From Cornus controversa (taxonomy: Eukaryota > Streptophyta > Magnoliopsida > Cornales > Cornaceae): 64,000 nt of DNA. The stretch spans positions 14,820,755 to 14,884,754 of the forward strand of contig CM048853.1 in assembly GCA_026545225.1 (NCBI GenBank), given 5' to 3'. A program made the translations under genes and the position numbers. The notes under the pieces were generated by a model, which was not told the DNA's origin, ran no database searches, and saw only the letters and a list, made by a program, of their open reading frames with translations. Of this stretch, positions 55,088 to 64,000 are shown in pieces (position 1 is the stretch's first letter; each line of letters starts with the position of its first letter).

Positions 55088-56513
55088 TGATAAGTGTTCA
55101 ATTCTATGCATTTGAACCCTCTTTATTGCATACGTTGGTTCCGTTTTTGCGTTTACCGAGATATGTTTACGGTATTTTTGTGTTTTTGATGTTTTGCAGG
55201 TATTGGAGTAAATGGAGCAAAGTTGGAAGCTTTCTGCAATCAAGAGAAGAAATCAGGAAATGCAGCCAAGGCATCTCGATCAATCGAGATGTTGATTTCG
55301 ATTAATCGAAATCTCGATTGATCGAGATCTCATTTCGATTGATCGAAATCTCGATCAATCGAAATTCAATTTTGATCAATCGAAATTCTGCAGAGCCACT
55401 TGGCCACTTGCTCACCTGCTCTCCCACTTGCAACAAAATCCCCCTTTTTGCACGACTTAGGGAGATTGTCTGACTTGAACAAAACTTTTGGGAGCCTTCT
55501 TGATACAAGAGATATATATATTGATATATATATATATATGGTGGGCCCAAGGTTGAAAAAGAAGCCAAAAAGCACACAAAAAGGGCCATATCTCATATAT
55601 CTCATATATCTCTCAAGACACACTAGAATATCAGAGGAGAGACCTTCGGGAGAGGAAGAGAGAGAGCTGAACCATACCAAGAAGCTTCATTCTCTTCATC
55701 AATGGAAGGGTGCAAGACAACCATAAGCAACTAACTCTTCTACTAGGGTGTTGGTTTCAACCCCTAGCCATGTAAACTTGTTCATCTTTGTAGCTCTTGG
55801 GATTTATACTTAAATGTTGATTATTTAGCCTAGTGATTATGTACACAAATACATCTCTTTTATATATTCATTTGATATGGAATTTATTCTTGTCTTAGAG
55901 TAGATTTTGTCACTTGAATGAACAACATTTGCATATTCCACAAGAAATGTAAATGATGGCTAGATAATGGTATTTAATTGAATGTGTGATGTTAATTTGT
56001 ATAGACCATGCCAAGAGAAGGTAGTTTGGATGCATGTAGTGTTCACTTAGAGAGTAGAGTAATTAGGTAGTTAGTTAGGTTGAAGAGCTATGCTTGTTGA
56101 AGATGGATTATGATAGGTTAGCACACACATTGATCTTTTGATATGTCATTGAGGTCACAAGCCTAATGACATTGTTAGGCATTTAATTAATAAATCCCAT
56201 GCTTGCTACACTTATGAACATGTGAATGGCTAGTGGTGGAAACCAACCCTAGTTCTCTCTCCCCACTTTACTCTTTAATTTTCTTGTCATTTCATTTATG
56301 CAATAGTTTTTAAACACAAAACCAAAAATCTGTTTTTAGAATTAAAGTAGAATTAATCTTCCCGTAAGACAATTGCGACTAGTCCTCGTGGGATCGATAC
56401 CCTCTATATAGAACCTTATCTACAAAGATTCGTGCTCTTGCGAGTGGTTAAATTATATTTTGATAAAAAGGGCAAAATTAAGCTTACAATATAATTTAGT
56501 TCCGACCACATCA
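55088..56513 (+). repeat. Athila family-2 LTR (plus strand)
   Basis: 1426 bp, with a palindrome cluster at 55274-55387 and TATATATATATATGG near 55526-55540. The text near 56380-56513 (GATCGATACCCTCTATATAGA, TTGCGAGTGGTTAAATTATA) is found inverted at 63429-63560, which defines a second copy. Confidence 0.82.
55274..55387 (+). promoter_or_regulatory. Palindrome cluster in family-2 LTR (TCGATCAATCGA type)
   Basis: Six consecutive units with core CGAT(C/T)(A/G)ATCG, almost back to back (55274, 55296, 55312, 55333, 55349, 55370). The same motif type as in Tekay LTR A, but in an Athila LTR about 130 bp upstream of a TATA-rich stretch. Confidence 0.65.
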
Positions 56514-56514
56514 A

Positions 56515-56731
56515 GTAGCCTATCAGTTAGCTTTGCCACCACAATTGGAGGGAGTTCACAATGTCTTTCATGTTTCTATGTTGAGGAAATATGAGCCGGA
56601 TCCATCACATATTTTGGGCTGGACAGACATTGAGGTGGAGGAAGATGTATCATATGAGGAGCGACCGGTGGAAATCCTAGACACTAGAGATCAAGTGTTG
56701 AGGGGCAAGACCATTCCATTGGTCAAGGTTT
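56515..56731 (+). pseudogene. Tekay-3 pol end (integrase C-terminus to chromodomain start)
   Basis: Reads VAYQLALPP, VHNVFHVSMLRKYEPDPSHIL and YEERPVEILDTRDQVLRGKTIPLVKV, homologous to 23339-23560 of Tekay-1. It is cut on the left by the family-2 LTR and ends after PLVKV, where the rest of the chromodomain, the polypurine tract and the LTR start are missing. The open frame runs to a chance stop at 56742. Confidence 0.82.
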
Positions 56732-58987
56732 TGTTAATTTAGTTTTGTGTTAAATATGATTTAGCATGAAAATTCTCTTAAGCATGTGTAATTTTGGGTT
56801 ATAAGATTTTTCACGTGTTTTGGTACGAGCGTGGGACCCCGGATGGGTCGGGTGACCCGAAGGGTGTGTTCGGGCTCTCTAAGTAGAGGTTGGGTCATTT
56901 TGATATTATTTTTAAGGACTCAAGTGAAAAGAAGAGATAAGATTATGTTAGTATGTAATTACAAGAAAATATCTTGTAACAAGGAGCATTATTAAGAGGG
57001 TTTAGGGACTTAGTTGCAAAAGTTGACTAGTCTTGCAAAGAAAAGATAGATATATGATATGTATAGGCATTTAGTGGAAAAAATCAGATTTCTCATTTGT
57101 CTTCTCCTTTCTCTCTCTACATCTCCCTCTTACAAGCTCTCCCTTCTCTCTAGAATATCTCTAACTTAGGCTTGGATTTGAAAGAAGTTTTGAACATGAA
57201 TGTTGTTCATCTCGACATTCTCTACGATCTCTATGGATTGAAAAGTTGATTTGGAGCATTTTGGTCCGGTGAAAGATTTTGTGATCTAATTCTTCTCTCT
57301 AGATTTTGAGGGTCTTTGGCTTAGATTCGGGCGGTGTCAAAGAAGAGAAGTGTGTTTTACGTGATAAGGGCTTTGCTTTGAACCGAACAAAATCACGAGT
57401 AGACAACTTTGAGATTTGTAAAAGTTTGGGATAGCTTGAAACTATAGCTATTGAGGTAGGGGGTGGGTGTTGTGTCTTCTAATTTCAAGTTTAATTTCAT
57501 TCACTAGCATAAAATAAATGTTTTTCATATGATATATGAGGTATAAATTTTCTAAGTTGATATCCTTGGTCTATATGGATATACATATATTTCTTTTGAT
57601 TAGAAATGGTTGGTAAATGCCTTATATTACTTGAATTGCTCATATATGCAAAATGTGGTATGTGATACATATATGGGATTTTTGGGGAGAAATGATGAAA
57701 ACCTAATTTCGGGGTTAAACTTATGTATATGTTCATATAATTATTGTATGACATGCTAGAATGAACATAGGCATGTATTGGGTGCAATGCATTAAAACGT
57801 GCGAATGTATGTGCAAGACATGATATATCTTGTGTGTTGTAGTGAATTCTCGAAAATGACTCATGGGAAAGAGAGGGGGAAAATATCCCCTTGGGGTTGA
57901 AAGACCTCAACCTTGCACAAGTTGGATGGTAACCGGATGGGTTAGTAGCCCGTAACAACCAAGGAATTAAGATATGGGACTTCGGTACATATCTTGAGGA
58001 TGTGTGTGTGAGTATGAGTTCAATTCCAAGAGCAAAGTGACTTTGGATTGAGTTATGTGAAATAATGTGACTTATGCGAATAGTGTAGAATTGGTTGTAA
58101 ATGTGGTTATGTCATATGTTATAGATATGATGAATTGTGCAATAATGCTCGTCTTGTTGTTATGTGGTTGTCAAGTTACATTTGATGCATATGCCACGAT
58201 TTGAATGAAAAATGGGAGCTTTGACTAGAAATGCTAGGAAGCATGACACGTAGTCGTTGAAATATGTTTTGGTATTTATGCATTGAATATGAAATGTGGA
58301 CTTGAATGGATTGCACAACATGTTGACCTTGAGTCGTTGAAATTTGCTCATCCCCCTACACTAACACTTTCAAGACATGGCAAAGAAGTGGTTGAGGATG
58401 CACAACCATGAGTTGGATGTAGAGCTAGAAGATTTTTTTTGGTCATTTTTGTTACGACTGCACGTCTGAGATGTGGGCTAGGTGCTTTTGATTATATGTC
58501 ATGAGATTCCATGTTGGAAAAAGTTGTATATAAGTACTTATACCCTGAATGATGATTTTTGGACCAATATGTGTATTTTAAGCACGTTTCTATTTGAATG
58601 GTGTTCTTTTAAAATTTGATCTTGATTTATATATATGCTATGATTGTGGTTGGATGATGAGTTTTCATATACTTGAAATGTATAGAAGGAGAATTGTATT
58701 AGCATCAATTTGATAGGTTATGGACATTTTTTTGATTTAAATTGAGGAAGATATGCATGTTTTAGTGCAAGGGTTTAAATTCCGACCTATACCCGTTGAT
58801 TTGAGGATAACCCGATTTTTGGATGGAATTTTTATATGATTCTAATTGGGTTGGAAACTAAACATTATGAGGATGATTCATACCAAATTTCAAGTCAAAC
58901 GGATGTATGGATTGAGAGATATTCAAATTTGAAGTTAGGGTGAAGTTGTAGCTAAAACTGTGTTGCAGAATTTCGCCTGGGATTTAC

Positions 58988-59074
58988 GACGATCGATCCC
59001 TCTCATTTACGGCGACCGATCGCCCCTGTAAAAGGCCAAAAACAGCCTCGGTCGACCTTGGGCGATAGATCCCC
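58988..59074 (+). promoter_or_regulatory. Palindrome cluster in LTR D1 (CGATCGATC type)
   Basis: GACGATCGATCCC, GGCGACCGATCGCCCC and, at 59047-59066, CTCGGTCGACCTTGGGCGAT, which is identical over 20 bases to motifs in Athila family 1 (15524-15543, 49909-49928). It occupies the same position in the LTR as the clusters of LTRs A and B. Confidence 0.65.
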
Positions 59075-59510
59075 CTTTTCACAGCATGCACTATTCAAAC
59101 AGTGTTTTTGTCCAACTTCAAAGAGGCATATCTCCTTCGTTTCAACTTGGATTTTGATGATTCTTTTTTTAAAATTGTGTATTTTTAAACCCTCTTTCCA
59201 ATAGTTGTATTTTCAGAAATTGATTATAAACTCACAAGGAGTTATGTATTCATTTTTGTGGGATAGAACCAATTGAAAGGTTGTATGGTTGAGGCCATTG
59301 AGGCTGGGTGATGTTGACTTGTATGTAGGTAAATACAAGTGGGTGACTAGGATTTTGTGGTGATGAAAGATTAAAATGGTCCATTAGGGCTTAATGGACG
59401 GGTTCACACTCGGTATTCGTGTGAGGACTGGAATAATTTTGACCGATTCCGAGCGAATTTTGACCGGACTTATTTTTTTTGAATAAATTAAATTCAAAAA
59501 GATGTGGGTA

Positions 59511-59626
59511 CATATATATATATATGGAATTATATATATATATAGTTTGGATGTGGACATTTATATATATAGGATTATATATATATAAGTGGAGGAAGTG
59601 CATATATATATATATATATATATATA
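59511..59626. repeat. AT-rich microsatellite cluster
   Basis: Several (TA)n runs are interleaved with GGAA and GTGG words. Similar runs lie at 61297-61334, 61387-61402 and 61707-61739. Confidence 0.85.
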
Positions 59627-59789
59627 GTGGGTTTGTACGTATATGTGGGAGAAAGGAGAATACCCATGTGGTAGTTTATGCATATAATGAATATATGTAT
59701 TTATATAACAAAGTGGGTGAGAATGTGTGGTGTATAGAGGTTCAAGAAAAATAAAAGGGAGAGGGAGACCCACGTGGTCTCGGCTGGGA

Positions 59790-59950
59790 AGAGAAAAGAA
59801 GAAAAGAAAAGAAGAAAAGAGAAAAGAAGAAAAGAAAAGAAGAAAAGAGAAAAAAAGGAAAGAAAAAGAAAAGAAAAGAAAAAGAAAAAGAAGGAAGAAG
59901 AGAGAGAAGGAGAAATCGGGGAAAGAGAGAGAAGAGAGAGAAATAAAAAC
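59790..59950 (+). repeat. Purine-only tract (GA-rich)
   Basis: A run of A and G words such as AAGAAAAGAAAAGAAG extends for about 150 bases with few pyrimidines; it can be read as a simple repeat within LTR D2. The open frames over it (both strands) are compositional artefacts. Confidence 0.8.
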
Positions 59951-61700
59951 CGAGAGGGAGATCGGGAAGAAGAGGCTACGGCTGGCGGCGCTCACGGCGG
60001 GGCTTCGCCTGGGCGACGGCGAAGACAATACTCTGGTGACGGCTGGGGCAGCGGTTGACGTGGGCCGACGGCAGGTGGTGAGTGCTGGCCGCGACTGGGG
60101 GTTTCGCGGCTGGGGTTTACGGGTTGGGTTCACTGGGTCGGTGATGGACTCGGTTCACGGCGGTGGTGATCGTTCCCAGCAGGGGTTTTGGCTCACGGTG
60201 GTGGGCTGGTGGTGAGGAGATGGGCCTTCTCGGTGCTTCGGCGAGATCGTGCCAGGGGGGTGCGCACGGCTTGATTGGGGTTGTGTTTGGTTCTGTAGGT
60301 GAGTTGATTCATGTCTAATTTTTGGGGACAGTTTGGGTGATCTCTTTTGAGTTTGGTGGTGGTTGTTTTTGCGAAGGTTTGAAGGTGCACATGGTGATCT
60401 TCTCGGTGTTGGCTTGAGGTGGTCGACTATCACAGGAGGTTGGGTTTTGGTGTGGCGGCCGTGGACGGCAGCGGCCGTGTGGGCTGTTAGAGGTGCTGGA
60501 TTGGGTTCTTCTATGTGGGTTCAGTGGTGGCTGGTCTGTAGGTTGTTTCAGTTGGGTTTTTGAATGAATTTCACGGAATGGTGGAGCTGGGTTTGGCTAG
60601 GGTTGTGGTGATCTTACATTTGAGTTTGGTTAGTGATGAGGCTGTTCGATAGTGGAACTTTGGGTTCGATTTGGACAGCCTATTTGGTGGCCAGGTTCAA
60701 TGGTGTTCGGGAGATTGGTTTGAACAACTATGATGTTTCGGTGGTGGAGTTGGTTGGCCATGTATGGGGCTATTTTTGGTTTGGGGGTTGCGACTCCCAT
60801 GGAGGTTCGGCCATGGTGATGGGTTGACTTGCTTGCGGTTTAGACTGATGGCCACAATTGTGGCTATGGCTGGGTGCAACCATGGGTAGTTGGTGTTGGT
60901 TAGGCTGCCAGTCGCACAACTAATTAGATTTGTATACATGAGTGGGGCATGATTTGTGTGGTTTTGTGAAATTGATAGTCTAATGGAAATGAGCTGCCCA
61001 TGTATAAGGATTTGGTTAAAGCCAATTGGGCTTTAGATTTGAAAGGGAGCCAGATTGGAACCAAGACGTGGGTTGGACTAAGCATGGAAACAAAAGGAGA
61101 TGAAGGGGTTCATGGAATTCTTCGTGTGGACTTCGACACTGGACTTGACCGAGCAAAGAAATGGACCGCTTTGCGGGCACGGGCACAGTAAAGGCGGGAC
61201 CTAAGGCAAGTTGATTCTTGCCTCTATCTCTATGTATATTTTAATTATGCTGATTAATTTTACATATGTGCTTAATTTAGTCATATGTGGCGTTTGCATA
61301 TATATATATATGTACATATATATATATATATAAAGGTGTTTATATATATATATATACGTGGGATGTGAGGATAAATACATGTGGGTATATATATATATAT
61401 GTGTGGGCTTAGAGAGTAAGAGCATTGTTAGATTTGAATACTGATTTGCATTGTTATATGCATATTTAGGGATTGAGCCATGTAAAGTATGCTAAATTAT
61501 GTATGTACATTTAGCTAGATGTTGCCTTGTATGCATATATGATTCTTATACATGAGTTGAATATATGTAAGTATATACGTGATTATATATGTGGTGCAGT
61601 AGTTGAAATGCATGCTAACTTGATTATAGCATAGAAGAGCATTGAAAAATCATGAAATATGTGAATTGTTCTGTATGTTTTTACTACCTATATGGGTGAC

Positions 61701-61742
<42 letters not shown>

Positions 61743-63428
61743 CGTGATTGTATATGGTTGTAAGAATACATGTTGGTTGCTCGTAGTAAATGCATGATTG
61801 GAATGAAAGCATGATTATATTTATGCCAATATACGTATACATGTGATTATATGCAAGATGTGACATCTATATATATGTTGTGTACGTGTAAATGTGATTA
61901 TGAATGATTTCGATGAAAAGTGTGTTTGTTGGTGAAAACGTGAAGATGTGGTGTTTATAGATTTATGCATGAGAGATGTGATTTTTCTGAAAATGTATAA
62001 GCATGATGATTTCCATGATATGAGTGTGATGACATTGTGACAATCTTGAGGTGAAAGGAAAATGCATTGATTTGACAAAAATGCATTCATGGTGTGGATA
62101 AGTGCATAGGTGTGATTATATGCACTATATATATGATGATTTTGGGGCAGGAGTGTGAAATTAAGATAAGGGGATGGCCCCTAGGGTGAAAGACCCAAAA
62201 CTTGGCCAAGAGGAGGTGCTCCCTTCGGGTTAGTAACCCGATAAAGCACAAGCAGAGTTTGGGTGCCGAAGAGACCCTTACTATTGGAGTGATGAGAAAG
62301 CCCCCTATGAATTAGTTTGGTGTGAGTTATATACGTATGTATTTGCACTTTATGTGAAGCATCATGCATGATTTGAAAAATGTGGATGTTTGGGTAAAAA
62401 TGCATGAGCATGTGCATTTATGCATGATTCAATGGATCTTGTTGAGTAGGTGACGTGGTATTTGATTTTCATTGTTCATGTAATGCCTTTATATATATAT
62501 GTTTTCTATACATATGAATGCTGGATGTGTATTGCTCTTGAACATGTTGTAAACGATTTTCATAAATCAGGTGTATTAGATTTAAATGTTCATAAGTGCT
62601 AGAATTGCCATATGCATTGTTGGTTCATGTATGCTAGGAGGGGCATGACTTTAAATATCGTGATATATTTAGTGCATGTATATTTTTGAGAATTTGTGAG
62701 GATCGACCTACTGCTGCGATGATAGTATGGTTCTACTTACCTTGTTGGGCCTTTGAGCTCACCCCCTCCCAGGTTTTGCAGGTGTTGCTAGTTTTGGAGT
62801 CAGTTGGGAAAACTGATAGCACCAGTTGCAGAGGTAGTAGTTAGATTCCTTAGAATCTGATTTATGTTCAGGATTTAGATAGATGCATTACATTTGGATT
62901 AAATGTATGAAGTGAATATGTTGAGCCAATCCCTTCAGATGTATTCCATTCATGTGATGTATATGTATATGATACGGACATTCAAGGACTGAGACATGTA
63001 TTCTTTCGACTATATTATGCATGTTGTAGAAATGCTGGGGGGGACACGTGCCCAGAAGTATCCATTTTTATTGTTTAGATATAAATGTTGGGGGGACACG
63101 TGCCCAGAAGTGTCCATATGAATTGTAAAGCAGGTGTAATATGCCAGGAGCTGATTATTTAGAATGGGTCATGCCCGATTTTCGTAAAAATAATTGAAAA
63201 TTGAGATTGTATGATCAGGTGGTGGTTATAGCGTGAAGTGAGTAAACGGGTTCGCGACTCGGGGTTCGGTTCGGTTTGGGGGAGTCCCGGCCGTCCGGAT
63301 TTCGGGGCGTGACAATTCGGGTCGGTCCGGGGGAGTTCCGGCGGTCCGGATTCTGGGGCGTGACACCTTCTCCACACCCAGGCGATGTGAGATTGAGCAC
63401 CCTGTAGCCTATCAATGTGGTAGCTCAG

Positions 63429-64000
63429 TGATGTGGTTGGACTTGAATTTTATTGTAAGCTTATTTTTGCCCTTTTTATCAAAATATAATTTAACCACTC
63501 GTAAGAGCACGAATCTTAGTAGATACGGTTCTATATAGAGGGTATCGATCCCACGAGGACTAGTCATAATTGTCTTGAAGAAAGATTACTTCCACTTTAA
63601 TCCTAAAACAAGATTTTGAGTTTTTGTTTATAAAACTATTGCATGAATGTAATAACAATAAATTTAAAGAGTAAAGGTTGGGAGAGAGAACTAGGGGTGG
63701 TTTCCACCACTAGCCATTCATATGTTCATAAGTGTAGCAAGCTTGGGATTCATAAATTAAATGCCTAACAATGTCATTAGGCTTGTGACCTCAATGACAT
63801 ATCAAAAGATTAATGTGTGTGTCCACCTATCATAATCCATCTTCAACAAGCATAGCTCTTCAACCTAACTAACTACCTAATTACCCTACTCTCTAAGTGA
63901 ACCTACATGCATCCAAACTACCTTATCTTGGCATGGTTTATACAGGCAAACACAACACATTCATTTAAAGTACCATTATCTAGCCATCATTTGCAATTCT
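63429..64000 (-). repeat. Athila family-2 LTR (minus strand), cut by window edge
   Basis: Begins TGATGTGGTTGGAC, the complement of the family-2 LTR end, and follows the complement of 55940-56513 with substitutions (ACCACTCGTAAGAGCACGAATCT, TATCGATCCCACGAGGACTAGTC). It is an inverted partner of 55088-56513. Whether it is solo or part of an element is not visible. Confidence 0.8.

Larger units (their letters stand above)
54521..56513 (+). mobile_element. Second Athila family (family 2): 3' end and LTR
   Basis: 54521-55087 is a 3' noncoding region related to family 1 only in short blocks: GGTTTGGGAGTCA(T/C)TG, GCTACATGG, the hairpin ATTGCTAAGGGACTAGCAAT at 55051-55070 and AAGTTTGGGGG at 55075-55085. 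The LTR 55088-56513 (1426 bp, TGATAAGTGTTC to GACCACATCA) follows. It is in turn followed directly by Tekay pol sequence. The 5' part is lost at the 54520 junction. Confidence 0.78.
59420..63314 (+). mobile_element. Solo LTR D2 (Tekay type) nested in LTR D1
   Basis: Begins TGTGAGGACTGGAATAATTTTGACCG and ends TTTCGGGGCGTGACA, 3895 bp, flanked by ATTCG at 59415-59419 and 63315-63319. It is longer than LTRs A and B because of an insertion-like purine-rich and GC-rich stretch (59750-60900). It holds AT microsatellites and a CGGGTTAGTAACCCG hairpin (62226-62240). GAGCTCACCCCCTCCCAGG near 62755-62775 is in the place of the GCTCACCCC motif. No coding sequence is recognised. Confidence 0.88.
56732..63365 (+). 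repeat. LTR D1 (Tekay type), 5'-truncated and split by solo LTR D2
   Basis: Segments 56732-59419 and 63320-63365. It has CTCTCT-rich text near 57110-57160, a hairpin at 57939-57951 and a palindrome cluster at 58988-59074. Its terminus (ACGGGTTCACACTCGGTATTCG before D2; GGTCGGTCCGGGGG and GGGGCGTGACA after D2) matches the end of LTR B. The start is lost with the end of the Tekay-3 pol. No gene is seen inside. Confidence 0.75.

Noticed and set aside
59727..60215. Long open frames over the purine tract (Lys/Glu/Arg-rich on the plus strand, Phe/Ser/Leu-rich on the minus strand).
   Set aside because: They follow from the absence of T on one strand and run across unrelated GC-rich sequence; no domain is visible.
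63366..63428. GTAGCCTATCA at 63413 resembles 56515, the Tekay-3 pol just after the family-2 LTR, suggesting a matching insertion site.
   Set aside because: Only 11 bases agree and the flanks differ in both directions. It does not behave as a target-site duplication or as continued pol.

Overview
This is a repeat-dominated stretch of a flowering-plant nuclear genome, probably a eudicot and probably heterochromatic or pericentromeric. I do not name a species. Almost everything I can identify is a transposable element. Two Ty3/Gypsy lineages dominate: Athila-type elements (tRNA-Asp primer site, LTRs of about 1.5 kb, an extra ORF in the env position) and Tekay-type chromoviruses (pol ending in a chromodomain, LTRs of about 3-4 kb). 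There is no intact host gene. The only non-transposon coding remnant is an F-box pseudogene near 32.3-33.1 kb.

Layout, left to right. (1) 1-26560 is a Tekay element (Tekay-1) whose integrase gene was split by Athila-out (1203-23054, minus strand, TSD GGTCA). Athila-out was itself split inside gag by Athila-in (9362-20564, plus strand, TSD GTCTT). Tekay-1 resumes at 23060 and ends in LTR A (23699-26560). (2) 26561 to about 31000 is an older, broken Tekay-like pol end with its 3' LTR (LTR C). (3) About 31280-32237 is a Helitron 3' end with an RPA-like fragment, followed by the F-box pseudogene. (4) 33.1-37.4 kb is AT-rich sequence with small duplications and a possible hAT-like MITE. (5) 37430-43703 is a satellite with a period of about 286 bp and higher-order structure, interrupted by a solo Tekay LTR (LTR B, 38952-41948, TSD ATTAT). 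(6) 43704-54520 is a third, older Athila (Athila-3) with a truncated 3' LTR, fused to the 3' end of a second Athila family (54521-56513). (7) 56514-63365 is another Tekay pol end and LTR (D1), with solo LTR D2 (59420-63314, TSD ATTCG) nested in it. (8) 63429-64000 is an inverted LTR of the second Athila family, cut by the window edge.

Three things stand out. First, Athila-out keeps gag, protease and integrase but has lost reverse transcriptase and RNase H, while Athila-in and Athila-3 keep RT-RNase H and have lost integrase. They are complementary defective elements of one family, and two of them inserted recently. Second, seven loci carry clusters of short CGATCGATCG-like palindromes. They occur in three sequence types that are shared between the unrelated Athila and Tekay lineages. 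In Athila the cluster sits just upstream of a TATA box in front of the env-position ORF. In two homologous Tekay LTRs the motif has changed at almost every unit while the flanking sequence stayed the same. Third, the Tekay LTRs carry arrays of small hairpins whose stems covary between units.

All boundaries and differences were read by eye. Family names rest on motif recognition, not on a database search.
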